Shown: positions 7,740 through 16,613 of the stretch, one piece after another
How the letters are laid out: the number at the start of each line of letters is the position of its first letter
Position numbering within the stretch: position 1 is the first letter of the stretch
NCBI GenBank assembly: GCA_963781345.1
Contig: CAWAFQ010000003.1
Span: 186,001 to 250,000, forward strand
Length of the DNA: 64,000 bases
DNA from: JBBRHQ01 sp963781345
GTDB taxonomy: Bacteria > Actinomycetota > Thermoleophilia > Solirubrobacterales > 70-9
Direction of reading: 5' to 3'
Made by a program: the position numbers and the translations under genes
Notes under the pieces: generated by a model
What the model was told of the DNA's origin: nothing
The model's input: only the letters and a program-made list of their open reading frames with translations
Databases searched by the model: none

Positions 7740-10191
7740 GCTCCCCGACTCCGCCCGCTGCGTGATCATCGGCGGAGGGGTCGGTGGCACCTCGATCGCC
7801 TACCACCTGGCCGAGCTCGGGTGGGACGACGTCGTCCTGGTGGAGCGCTCGCAGCTGACCTCGGGGTCGACCTTCCACTCGGCCGGGCTCGTCGGCCAGC
7901 TCCGCGGCTCGGTCTCGCTGACGAAGATGATGATGCACTCGGTCGGCCTCTACCGCCGCCTCGGGGAGGAGTCCGAGTTCGACCCGGGGTGGGTCGAGTG
8001 CGGCGGGATCCGCCTCGCCTCCTCCGAGGAGCGGATGGAGGAGCTGCGCCGCCAGGCCGGCTGGGCGAAGACCTTCGGGCTGCCGCTCGAGCTGATCTCC
8101 GCCTCCGAGGCCGCCGAGCTCTTCCCGCTGATGTCGACAGAGGGCGTTCTCGGCGCCGCCTGGCTGCCGACGGACGGATACCTCGACCCCTCCCAGCTCA
8201 CCTACGCACTCGCCGACGGTGCCCGCCGCGGCGGCTGCGAGATCTTCACCAACACGCGGGTGACCGGGATCGGGGTGGATGACGGGCGCGTCCGCCGGGT
8301 GATCACCGAGGGCGGTGAGATCGAGGCCGAGGTCGTTGTCAACGCCGGCGGCATGTACGCGGCCGAGATCGGCCGGATGGCCGGCGTCCGGGTGCCGATG
8401 CTGCCGATGTCGCACCAGTACCTGGTCACCCAGCCGTTCCGCGACCGGGGGGGCAAGCAACTGCCGACCCTGCGCGACCCCGATCTCCTCATCTACTACC
8501 GCGAGGACGGCGGCGGCCTGGTGATGGGCGGGTACGAGCGCCAGAGCCGGCCCGCGTTCATGCCGAAGGGAACCGCGAGGGTCGAGAGGATCCCTCACGA
8601 CTTCAACGGCCGCCTGCTCGAGGACGACTGGGACCGTTTCGAGGAGATCACCGAGAACTCGAAGCGGCGGGTGCCGGTGATGGACGAGATCACGGTAACC
8701 AAGCTGATCAACGGGCCCGAGGCGTTCACCCCCGACAACGAGTTCTGCCTCGGCGAGACCGAGGTCCGGGGGCTCTTCGTCGCCGCCGGCTTCTGCGCCC
8801 ACGGCCTCGCCGGCGCCGGCGGGATCGGCAAGGTGATGGCCGAGTGGATCGCCGAGGGAGAGCCGAGCCTGGACCTCTGGCACATGGACATCCGCCGCTT
8901 CGGAGTCCAGTACCGCTCACCCTCCTACACCCACGCGCGGATCAAGGAGACCTACGAGACCTACTACGACATCCGCTACCCCAACCACGAGCGCAGCGCC
9001 GGGCGCCCGCTGCGGGTCTCCGCCGCCAACGCCTGGCACGGCGAGCACGGCGCCGCCTTTGGCGAGAAGTCCGGCTGGGAGCGGGTCAACTGGTTTGAGT
9101 CCAACGCCGCGAGCGGCGACGAGTCGCTGCGGCCCCGCGGCTGGGCCGGGCAGCACTTCTCGCCGGCGATCGGCGCCGAGCACCTCGCGACCCGCGAGAG
9201 GGCCGCCATCTTCGACGAGTCCTCGTTCGCGAAGCTGGAGATCTCCGGGGCCGACGCCGCGCCCTTCGTTGAGTCCCTCTGCGACAACCGGGTCGCCCGC
9301 GACGTCGGCCAGATCACCTACACGCAGATGCTCAACGCGCGAGGCGGCATCGAGTGCGATTTCACCGTCGCCAGGATCGCCGAGGACCGCTTCTCGATCG
9401 TCACCGGCACCGCCTTCGGCAACCACGACCGCGAATGGATCCGCAAGCACCTCCCCGAGGGGGCAACGGTCCAGATCGACGACGTGACCTCGCAATGGTC
9501 CTGCTTCGGCATCTGGGGGCCGCGGTCGCGGGAGATCCTGCAGCCGCTGACGCCCCAGGACCTCTCCAATGACGAGTTCCCCTACATGTCGCTCCGCGAG
9601 ACGACGGTCGGCAACGTGCCGGTGCGGGCCCTGCGGGTCACCTACGTCGGCGAGCTCGGCTGGGAGTTCTACTGCCCGACCGAGTATGGCCTCGGCCTCT
9701 GGCGCACCCTCTGGGAGGCGGGGCAGCCGTACGGGATGGTCGCAGCCGGCTACCGGGCGATCGACTCGATGCGCCTCGAGAAGGGCTACCGGGTCTGGGG
9801 CGCCGATATCACGCCCGACGAGACCCCCTATGAGGGCGGCGTCGGCTTCTGCGTGAAGCTCGACAAGGAGGGCGGATTCATCGGCCGCGACGCGCTCATC
9901 GAGGCGAAGGAGCGCGGACCGCGTACCCGCCTTTGCTGCCTGACGCTGTCGGACCCGCTGTCGGTCGCGCTCGGCAACGAGCCGGTGCGCGTCGACGGCG
10001 AGATCTGCGGCCGGGTGACGACCGGCGGGTACGGCTACACAGTCGGGCGCTCGATCGCCTACGCCTACCTCCCCCCCGAGCGTGTCGAGGCCGGGACCGA
10101 GGTTGCGGTCGAGATCTTCGGCAGCTGGATCGAGGGTGAGGTCGCCGCGGAGCCGCTGTTCGACCCGAAGGGCGAGCGGATCAGGGCCTGA
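7723..10191 (+). CDS. FAD-dependent dimethylglycine/sarcosine-dehydrogenase-like protein with GcvT domain
   Basis: 822 residues in two halves. Residues about 10-400 are a DAO-type flavoprotein with GGGVGGTSIAYHL and SGSTFHSAGLVGQLR, whose His is the usual covalent FAD site of the DMGDH/SARDH family. Residues about 440-820 are a GcvT aminomethyltransferase fold, including RVTYVGELGWEFY and a SMRLEKGYRVWGADI block. Family members oxidise N-methyl groups and pass the one-carbon unit to tetrahydrofolate. GTG 7723 is the start, overlapping the kinase gene. Dimethylglycine, sarcosine or another N-methylated amine are all possible substrates. Confidence 0.88.
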   Translation: MAPRAELPDSARCVIIGGGVGGTSIAYHLAELGWDDVVLVERSQLTSGSTFHSAGLVGQLRGSVSLTKMMMHSVGLYRRLGEESEFDPGWVECGGIRLASSEERMEELRRQAGWAKTFGLPLELISASEAAELFPLMSTEGVLGAAWLPTDGYLDPSQLTYALADGARRGGCEIFTNTRVTGIGVDDGRVRRVITEGGEIEAEVVVNAGGMYAAEIGRMAGVRVPMLPMSHQYLVTQPFRDRGGKQLPTLRDPDLLIYYREDGGGLVMGGYERQSRPAFMPKGTARVERIPHDFNGRLLEDDWDRFEEITENSKRRVPVMDEITVTKLINGPEAFTPDNEFCLGETEVRGLFVAAGFCAHGLAGAGGIGKVMAEWIAEGEPSLDLWHMDIRRFGVQYRSPSYTHARIKETYETYYDIRYPNHERSAGRPLRVSAANAWHGEHGAAFGEKSGWERVNWFESNAASGDESLRPRGWAGQHFSPAIGAEHLATRERAAIFDESSFAKLEISGADAAPFVESLCDNRVARDVGQITYTQMLNARGGIECDFTVARIAEDRFSIVTGTAFGNHDREWIRKHLPEGATVQIDDVTSQWSCFGIWGPRSREILQPLTPQDLSNDEFPYMSLRETTVGNVPVRALRVTYVGELGWEFYCPTEYGLGLWRTLWEAGQPYGMVAAGYRAIDSMRLEKGYRVWGADITPDETPYEGGVGFCVKLDKEGGFIGRDALIEAKERGPRTRLCCLTLSDPLSVALGNEPVRVDGEICGRVTTGGYGYTVGRSIAYAYLPPERVEAGTEVAVEIFGSWIEGEVAAEPLFDPKGERIRA

Positions 10192-10234
10192 CCGCGCCTG
10201 GGCCTGGCCGCTTCGCCGGCGCAGATCCGCTCCC

Positions 10235-10552
10235 TCAGACGGGGTCCGTGGTCAGCTTCTCCTCGAAGGCGGCCACCTGCCTCTGCAAACGCCCGCCGGC
10301 GACCGGACCGAACCCCGGCGCTGAGACCTCGACGAGAACACGTGTCCGCGCCGGCTCTTCAGAGCGAATCGCGACCTCGATCCGCGACGGCGCGTAGCGG
10401 CACGGGACCCACGCGAAGTCCTCATCTCCGGTGATCACGCCCTCGGCCTTGTCGGAAATCTCCCAGCCAAGGCACAGCAATGCGTAGCGGCTGGCGGTCA
10501 GCGCCTCCGCCCACGAGGCCTCGAGGAGGATTGTCTGCCGGCGGCTTGCCAT
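10235..10552 (-). CDS. Hypothetical protein, 105 aa
   Basis: I do not recognise a family. The protein is soluble, of mixed alpha/beta composition, with no signal peptide, no membrane segment and one short Cys-containing stretch. It starts 8 bp downstream of the amine oxidase stop and is the third gene of a GntR-amine oxidase-hypothetical operon. Base composition is like its neighbours. It may be an accessory to the oxidase, by position only. Confidence 0.65.
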   Translation of the reverse strand: MASRRQTILLEASWAEALTASRYALLCLGWEISDKAEGVITGDEDFAWVPCRYAPSRIEVAIRSEEPARTRVLVEVSAPGFGPVAGGRLQRQVAAFEEKLTTDPV

Positions 10553-10560
10553 GGCTTGCC

Positions 10561-11802
10561 CTAGACGTCAAACCGTAGCGCCTCCGCCGCCGCCCGCCCG
10601 CTGCGCAGCGCCCCCTCCATCAGCCCGTGGTATCGCCCGCCGAGGTGCTCGCCGGCGAAGGCGAGCGGCGCCGGCGCCCGGCGAAGCGTCTCGACGGTCC
10701 CCTCGTCGGGGGCGACCGAGTAGGCGGCGAGCGCCCAGGGGTCGTCGTCCCAGCGCGAGAGCACCGCGCCGGAGGGGTCCAGGTCGAGGTCGGGGCGCAG
10801 ACGGGTCACCGAATCGAGCCATGGCCCGGGCCCCTCCCCCACCCGCAGCGCGGCGAGGGCCGGCTCGGAGCCCGAGAAGCAGCTGAGAAGCGGGGTCGGC
10901 GTCCCCTCGACCCCGGTTGCGGTCCAGGTCCAGTAGCGCTCGGGAACCGAGAGGACCGCGCTCGGCGGCGCTGGAGTGTGCAGCGGCACCAAGAGCTTCG
11001 CCGCGTGTCCGTAGCGGACGGCGCCGAGTGCCCCGGCGATCGCGCCGGGCAGGGCGGGCTCGAATGCGATCCGCCGGGCGACCCTCGCCGGGACCGCCAC
11101 CACGCATGCGTCGGCGGCGAACTCCACCCCAGACCGGGTGGAGACCCGGACGCAGCCCGGGCTCCAGGCGACGGCCCGCACCTCCTCGCCGAGCCGGACA
11201 GGGCTCTCGAGGCCGGCGGCGAGCGCCTCGGCCAGACCCTGGTTGCCGGCGGCGAGACTGCACGCCGGCTCGTCACCGATGTAGGCGACACCCGCCAGGT
11301 CCGAGGACGGAACGGTGTCGGCCGGACTGGCCGAGGAGACCTCGACCCGGGCGAGGATCGCCTCGCGGGCGGCTGGGTCGATTTCGAGGCGTGCCAGAAG
11401 CGCGGCCGCCGACTCCGGGTGTCCGCCGGCCTCGCCAAGGGCGCGGCCGAGTCGCCGCACCGCCTCCTCGAAGGTGCCGGAATCGACCGGCGCTCCCCCG
11501 CGGGGCTCACGCCGCCCGTAGCGCATCCCCTTATCGGCGACCGCCAGGCCGAAGCGCGCCGCCGTCTCGAGCAGGGTCGTGTTGCCGGGGAGTATGAACT
11601 CGGCGCCCATCTCGATCACGGCTCCGTTGCCGAGCTGCCTAGAGAAGACGCGCCCTCCGACTCGGTCGCGCGCCTCGAGCACCGTGACCGCGGCGCCGTC
11701 CGCGCGAAGGGCGTCGGCCGCCGCGAGCCCGGCGAAGCCGGCGCCGATCACGACGACGCGCCGTCCGGCCTTCGTTCCTCGGGTCGACCCCGTCACCCGC
11801 AT
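10561..11802 (-). CDS. Flavin monoamine oxidase family protein
   Basis: A 413-residue FAD amine oxidase. The N-terminal dinucleotide fold VVVIGAGFAGLAAADAL is followed by LEARDRVGGR, and the C-terminal flavin contact reads LAFAGEHLGGRYHGLMEGA. The family oxidises primary or secondary amines to imines/aldehydes with O2, or serves as a dehydrogenase. No Tat or Sec signal is seen, so it is cytoplasmic. It lies 11 bp downstream of the FadR-type regulator gene and is probably controlled by it. The substrate could be a polyamine or monoamine handled by the neighbouring cluster. Confidence 0.88.
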   Translation of the reverse strand: MRVTGSTRGTKAGRRVVVIGAGFAGLAAADALRADGAAVTVLEARDRVGGRVFSRQLGNGAVIEMGAEFILPGNTTLLETAARFGLAVADKGMRYGRREPRGGAPVDSGTFEEAVRRLGRALGEAGGHPESAAALLARLEIDPAAREAILARVEVSSASPADTVPSSDLAGVAYIGDEPACSLAAGNQGLAEALAAGLESPVRLGEEVRAVAWSPGCVRVSTRSGVEFAADACVVAVPARVARRIAFEPALPGAIAGALGAVRYGHAAKLLVPLHTPAPPSAVLSVPERYWTWTATGVEGTPTPLLSCFSGSEPALAALRVGEGPGPWLDSVTRLRPDLDLDPSGAVLSRWDDDPWALAAYSVAPDEGTVETLRRAPAPLAFAGEHLGGRYHGLMEGALRSGRAAAEALRFDV

Positions 11803-11813
11803 CAGCCCACCGC

Positions 11814-12518
11814 TCAGATCAGCCCCGAGAGGATGTGCTCGGTCCCCTCGATGTGCTCGCGCATCACCGCCGCTGCCCGGGCCGACTTCCGGCGACGCAG
11901 CAGCTCGACCAGATGGCGGTGCTGGTCGTTGGAGCGCGTCAGCACCACTTCTGGGTGCGCGATCAGGGCGATCAGGCGGCTCATGTCCCCCTGGACCTCG
12001 GTCATCGCGGTCACAAGCCGAGGCGAGTGCGACGCCTCGGCGACGCTGATGTGGAAGCGGATGTCGGCGCGGCTGTATTCCTCGAACTCGGCCGCCGCCG
12101 CCATCCTCTCGACCAACTCGTCGAGGCGGTCGAGGTCATCGGGTCCGGCCCGCTCTGCGGCGAGGATCGCCGAGCCGGTCTCGATCGCGACGCGGTAGTC
12201 GAGGACGGCCCAGGCCTCGCTGCTCAGGGGTTCACGCTCAACTTCGGCCACCGGCGGACGCTCGGCGACGAACGTGCCGCCGCTGCGGCCGCGGACCGAT
12301 GTCAGGTGACCGCTCTGGACCAGCGTGGTCAGCGCCTGCCGCAGGGTCGAGCGGGAGATCCGCAACTCGCCCGCGAGCTCGCGCTCGGCCGGAAGCCGGC
12401 TTCCCGGCGGGAGCAGCCCCAGCCGGATCGCCGTCCCCAGCCGCTCGACGGTCTCCTCGAAGGTCGTCGGCGGCCGAACCGGCATGAACACCGCCTCCAG
12501 CGCTGCGTCCCGCTCCAT
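11814..12518 (-). CDS. FadR-subfamily GntR transcriptional regulator
   Basis: 234 residues. The N-terminal winged helix-turn-helix contains LPAERELAGELRISRSTLRQ and a wing GRSGGTFVAE; the C-terminal all-helical FCD domain has the expected metal/ligand-binding His positions (FHISVAEASHSPRL). Such regulators sense carboxylates or amino acids. The gene heads an operon with the amine oxidase and is divergent from the glutamine synthetase, so it may control both. A TACGGT hexamer ends 6 bp before the ATG, suggesting a leaderless transcript. Confidence 0.9.
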   Translation of the reverse strand: MERDAALEAVFMPVRPPTTFEETVERLGTAIRLGLLPPGSRLPAERELAGELRISRSTLRQALTTLVQSGHLTSVRGRSGGTFVAERPPVAEVEREPLSSEAWAVLDYRVAIETGSAILAAERAGPDDLDRLDELVERMAAAAEFEEYSRADIRFHISVAEASHSPRLVTAMTEVQGDMSRLIALIAHPEVVLTRSNDQHRHLVELLRRRKSARAAAVMREHIEGTEHILSGLI

Positions 12519-12761
12519 CGTCCAACCGTACGCGATGGCACCCCCCGGCGAAACCCCCGAAGCAGCCGAGCGAAACGCCAGGCATGCATTGGGGGGCCCT
12601 ACGGCAGGGCCAACCCTCTTTGCCGATATTTGGACCGGCGTACAAGCGGCCGCGGGCGCGGCCCGGGTACGCTTGCTTCGCTTTCAGTTGGGAACAACCG
12701 GATTCCTCAGCGGCGTGCCCCGCAGCGGGCGCGTCGCTCAACGCAGGAGGACTGCACCCGA
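12519..12761. promoter_or_regulatory. Divergent control region between GntR gene and glnN
   Basis: A 243-bp gap. On the minus strand a TACGGT -10-like box lies at 12525-12530, six bases before the regulator's ATG. On the plus strand an AGGAGG ribosome site lies at 12745-12750, 11 bp before glnN. A small inverted repeat (GGCCCT/AGGGCC, 5-base loop) sits at 12595-12611 without a T tract. I could not identify a convincing GntR operator or the glnN -10 box. Confidence 0.55.
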
Positions 12762-14909
12762 ATGACACGGATTCGCCAGAAGAACCTGACCGCGGCGCAG
12801 TGGAGCCCCAATGGCGAGAGGCTGGGGGCGCCCGACCTCACCGAGACGGACAGCCACTCCTTCGGCGCCAATGTCTTCTCGACAGGTGTGCAGAGGGAAC
12901 GGCTCGCGCCCGATGTGTTCGAGAAGCTGCAGGCGACCCTCGAGCGCGGTGAGGCCCTCGACACCTCGCTCGCAGACGCCGTCGCAGAAGCGATGAAGGA
13001 GTGGGCGCTGGAGAAGGGCGCGAGCCACTACACCCACGTCTTCCAGCCCCTCACCGGCCTCACCGCGGAGAAGCACGACTCGTTCTTCGAGCCCGTCGGC
13101 GACGGGACCGCGATCGCCGCATTCCGCGGCAGCGAGCTGATCCAGGGCGAGCCCGACGCCTCCTCCTTCCCGACGGGCGGGATCCGGGCGACGTTCGAGG
13201 CCCGCGGCTACACGGCGTGGGATCCGACCAGCCCCGCCTTCATCCTCGAGAACCCCAACGGCGCCCTGCTCTGCATCCCGACCGCCTTCGCATCCTGGAC
13301 CGGAGAGGCGCTGGACGCGAAGGTGCCTCTTCTGCGCTCGATGGATGCGCTCTCTCGCTCGGCGGTGCGGGCGCTGCTCCTGCTCGGCGACTCCGAGACC
13401 CAGCGGGTCTTCACCACGGTGGGCCCGGAGCAGGAGTACTTCCTGATCGACGAGCAGTACTACTTCGAGCGCCCCGACCTCGTCACCACCGGGCGGACCC
13501 TGTTCGGTGCCCAGCCGGCCAAGGGCCACGAGCTCGACGATCACTACTTCGGCTCGATTCCCGAGCGCGTCCTCGCATTCATGATGGAGTGCGAGCGCGA
13601 GCTGCGAAAGCTCGGGGTGCCGGTGAAGACGCGCCACAACGAGGTCGCGCCGGGCCAGTACGAAGTCGCGCCGATCTTCGAGAACTCGAACGTCGGCTCC
13701 GACCACCAGCAGCTGACTATGCAGCTGATGCAGAGCGTCGCCCGCCGCTACGGACTGGTCTGCCTCCTGCACGAGAAGCCCTTCGCCGGCGTCAACGGCT
13801 CCGGCAAGCACAACAACTGGTCGATGAGCACCGACGGCGGCCACAACCTGATGGAGCCCGGCGAGACGCCCTCGGAGAACATGAGCTTCCTTTTCTTCTG
13901 CGCCGCCGTGATCCAAGCCGTCAACAAGCACCAGGGTCTGCTCCGGGCCTCGGTCGCCAACATCGGCCAGGACCACCGGCTCGGGGCGAACGAGGCGCCG
14001 CCGGCGATCATCTCGATCTTTCTCGGCGCCGAGCTCGACCGAGTGTTCGAGACGATCTCGGCGGGCGAGGGGGACCCGAACACGCCCGGCGAGACCCTGG
14101 AGCTGGGGGCGACGGCGCTGCCGCCGCTGCCGATGCACGGCGGTGACCGCAACCGGACCTCGCCGTTCGCGTTCACGGGCAACAAGTTCGAGTTCAGGGC
14201 ACTGGGATCGAGCATGTCACTCGCCTTCCCGAACACGGTCCTGAACACGATTGTCGCCGAGGCGATCGACGAGATGGCCGATGCCCTCGAGAAGGGGATC
14301 TCCGACGGCGCCGACCTGGCCGCGGCGGTCACCGCGGTCGTCAAGGACGCCTACGAGGCCAACAAGCGGGTCTGCTTCGGCGGCGACAACTATTCCGAGG
14401 AGTGGCACGCCGAGGCCGAGCGCCGAGGCCTGAAGAACCTGCGCACGACCCCCGAGGCGCTGCCCGAGGTGATCTCCGATCAGACGGTGGCGGCATTCGA
14501 GCACTACAACGTGCTCTCGCGCCGCGAGCTCGAATCCCGCTTCGAGGTCTGGGTCGAGCAGTACACGATCCTCGCCAACATCGAGGCCGAGACGACGGCG
14601 TCGATCGCGCGGACGATGCTGCTGCCGGCCGGGCTGCGCTACCTGGCGCTGCTCGCAGACGCCGAGGTCGGCAGCCTCGACGAGGAGGTCAGGCCGCTGG
14701 TAAACGAGTTCCTCGAGACGATCAAGGAGCTGGAGGTCGCGAACGCCTACCCCGACGGTGTCGAGGGCCTCGACCTGGCGATCTTCGCCCGCGACAGCCA
14801 GCTGGCGACGATGGCCAGGGTTCGCGATGTCGCCGACCGGCTGGAGAAGATCGTCTCCGACGACCTCTGGCCGCTGCCCACCTACTCGGAGATGCTCTTC
14901 ATCCGGTAG
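12762..14909 (+). CDS. glnN: Glutamine synthetase type III
   Basis: 715 residues, the length typical of GSIII rather than GSI (about 470). The N-terminal GSIII-specific segment NVFSTGVQRERL, the catalytic block GPEQEYFLID, the EVAPGQYEVAPIFE segment and NGSGKHNNWSM are present. It makes glutamine from glutamate, ammonia and ATP as a large cytoplasmic oligomer. ATG 12762 follows AGGAGG at 12745-12750. It is divergent from the FadR-type regulator. GSIII is not known to be adenylylated, and no GlnE/GlnB genes are in the window. It may assimilate ammonia released by the amine-degrading genes around it. Confidence 0.93.
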   Translation: MTRIRQKNLTAAQWSPNGERLGAPDLTETDSHSFGANVFSTGVQRERLAPDVFEKLQATLERGEALDTSLADAVAEAMKEWALEKGASHYTHVFQPLTGLTAEKHDSFFEPVGDGTAIAAFRGSELIQGEPDASSFPTGGIRATFEARGYTAWDPTSPAFILENPNGALLCIPTAFASWTGEALDAKVPLLRSMDALSRSAVRALLLLGDSETQRVFTTVGPEQEYFLIDEQYYFERPDLVTTGRTLFGAQPAKGHELDDHYFGSIPERVLAFMMECERELRKLGVPVKTRHNEVAPGQYEVAPIFENSNVGSDHQQLTMQLMQSVARRYGLVCLLHEKPFAGVNGSGKHNNWSMSTDGGHNLMEPGETPSENMSFLFFCAAVIQAVNKHQGLLRASVANIGQDHRLGANEAPPAIISIFLGAELDRVFETISAGEGDPNTPGETLELGATALPPLPMHGGDRNRTSPFAFTGNKFEFRALGSSMSLAFPNTVLNTIVAEAIDEMADALEKGISDGADLAAAVTAVVKDAYEANKRVCFGGDNYSEEWHAEAERRGLKNLRTTPEALPEVISDQTVAAFEHYNVLSRRELESRFEVWVEQYTILANIEAETTASIARTMLLPAGLRYLALLADAEVGSLDEEVRPLVNEFLETIKELEVANAYPDGVEGLDLAIFARDSQLATMARVRDVADRLEKIVSDDLWPLPTYSEMLFIR

Positions 14910-14960
14910 CGGCCGGCGAGTCCGCCCGCCCTTGCGGCACCTGAGATCGGTTCGGGCGCC

Positions 14961-16613
14961 TCAGATCTTCTCGGGGACCATCTCGATCGCGCCGCTGGGG
15001 CACTCGGCGACGCAGATCCCGCACCCTTTGCAGAAGTCGAGGTCGATCTCGTAGCCGTTGAGGTTGGCCTCCGCCGCCTCGCTCAGCTTCAGCACCGCAT
15101 TGTCGGGGCAGACGCCGTAGCAGTTGTCGCAGGAGAAGCAGTTGCCGCAGGAGAGGCAGCGGCGGGCCTCATAGAGGGCGTTTGACTCGTCGAGCTCGTG
15201 CTTGACCTCGTCGAAGCTGGAGGTGCGCCGGGCCAGCTCGAGCTGGTGGCGGTGGGTTCTGGGGGCATCGGCGTAGTACCAGGTGTTGAGGGTCTCGAAC
15301 GAGGCCAGCTCGTGCTTGGTGGAGGGCTCATGCTCGAATCCCCGCAGCCAGGCGTCGATCTGGCGGGCGGCCTTCTTGCCATGCCCCACTCCGACGGTCA
15401 CGGTCCGCTCCGCGGGCACCATGTCGCCTCCGGCGAAGATCCCCGGGTGGCCGGTCATCATGTTCGGGCCGACCTCGACGACCCCGTCGCTGACCTCGAT
15501 CCCGGGGACGCCGTCGAGCAGCGAGAGGTCGACGTCCTGGCCCAGGGCGAGGACGACCGAGTCGGCCTCGAGTTCCTCCAGCTCCCCGGTCGGCTGCGGA
15601 AAGCCGGTCTCATCCAGCTCCATCTTCTCCAGCACCAGTTTGCCCTCATCCGCCTGCTTGATGGTCGAGAGCCACTTCATCATCACCCCCTCCTCCTCGG
15701 CCTCCTCGACCTCGAAGTCGTGCGCCGGCATCCGCTCGCGGGTGCGCCGGTAGACGACCACCGCCTCCTCGGCGCCGAGACGCTTCGCCGTGCGGGCGAC
15801 GTCCATCGCCGTGTTGCCGCCGCCGTAGACGACGACGCGGCGCCCGAGCAGCGGTCGCTCCTCGCCCTCCATGCTGCGAAGAAGGGAGACGGCGTCGAGG
15901 ATGTGGGCGGCCTCGCCCGCCGGAATGTAGGCGCGCCGGCCGATGTGGGCGCCGACGGCGAGGAAGGCGGCGTCGAAGCCCCCTTCCTGCATGCTGGAGA
16001 GGATGTCGGAGACCTTGCTGTCCAACTCGAGGTCGACCCCCATCTCGAGGATCCGCCGCACCTCGGCGTCGAGGACGTCGCGTGGGAGCCGGTACTTGGG
16101 GATCCCGAAGCGCATCATCCCCCCCGCCATCGGTCCGGCCTCGTGGATCGTCACCTTGTGTCCCATACGGGTCAGGTGGTAGGCGGCGGAGAGGCCCGAC
16201 GGCCCGGCGCCGACGACGAGCACCCGCTTGCCCGAGGGCTCGGCCTCGACGTCCACCTTCCAGCCCTGCCTGATCGCCTCGTCGCCGAGGAACCCCTCGA
16301 CCGAGTTGATCCCGACCGACTCGTCGAGGTGGCCGCGGTTGCACTCGGTCTCGCAGGGGTGGTAACAGACCCTGCCCATGATCGCCGGAAGCGGGTTCTC
16401 CTCCATGATCCGCCGCCACGCCCGCTCGTATCCGTCGCCGCCGCCCTCGGCTTCATATAGCCAGGACTGGATGTTCTCGCCGGCGGGACAGGCGTGGTTG
16501 CACGGCGGCAGCCGATCGACGTAGACCGCCCGCTCGGTGCGCCAGTTGCCGGTCTTGTTGGCGAGGCTGGAGCCGACGTCGAGGGTGATCGCGAAGGGCC
16601 TTGGCTCGGTCAC
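14961..16613 (-). CDS. GltD-like FAD/NAD(P) oxidoreductase fused to C-terminal 2[4Fe-4S] ferredoxin domain
   Basis: 550 residues. Cys38, 42, 83, 87 and 91 form the N-terminal [4Fe-4S] ligands typical of the glutamate synthase small subunit; VLVVGAGPSGLSAAYHL and VVVYGGGNTAMDVARTA are the FAD and NAD(P) folds; the last 60 residues hold C-rich ferredoxin motifs (CLSCGNCFSCDNCYGVCPD and CKGCGICVAECPSGAIEM). It overlaps porB by 4 bp and is the last gene of the porC-A-B operon, so it probably serves as the delta (ferredoxin) subunit that also exchanges electrons with NAD(P)H. That coupling is inference; no glutamate synthase large subunit is adjacent. Confidence 0.85.
   Translation of the reverse strand: MTEPRPFAITLDVGSSLANKTGNWRTERAVYVDRLPPCNHACPAGENIQSWLYEAEGGGDGYERAWRRIMEENPLPAIMGRVCYHPCETECNRGHLDESVGINSVEGFLGDEAIRQGWKVDVEAEPSGKRVLVVGAGPSGLSAAYHLTRMGHKVTIHEAGPMAGGMMRFGIPKYRLPRDVLDAEVRRILEMGVDLELDSKVSDILSSMQEGGFDAAFLAVGAHIGRRAYIPAGEAAHILDAVSLLRSMEGEERPLLGRRVVVYGGGNTAMDVARTAKRLGAEEAVVVYRRTRERMPAHDFEVEEAEEEGVMMKWLSTIKQADEGKLVLEKMELDETGFPQPTGELEELEADSVVLALGQDVDLSLLDGVPGIEVSDGVVEVGPNMMTGHPGIFAGGDMVPAERTVTVGVGHGKKAARQIDAWLRGFEHEPSTKHELASFETLNTWYYADAPRTHRHQLELARRTSSFDEVKHELDESNALYEARRCLSCGNCFSCDNCYGVCPDNAVLKLSEAAEANLNGYEIDLDFCKGCGICVAECPSGAIEMVPEKI

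Noticed and set aside
12738..14138. Long open frame antisense to glnN, and similar long antisense frames elsewhere (for example 184-1284 minus, 1228-3111 plus)
   Set aside because: They mirror the third-position GC bias of real genes, have arginine/alanine-rich low-information products and no family motifs, and they overlap well-supported genes completely.
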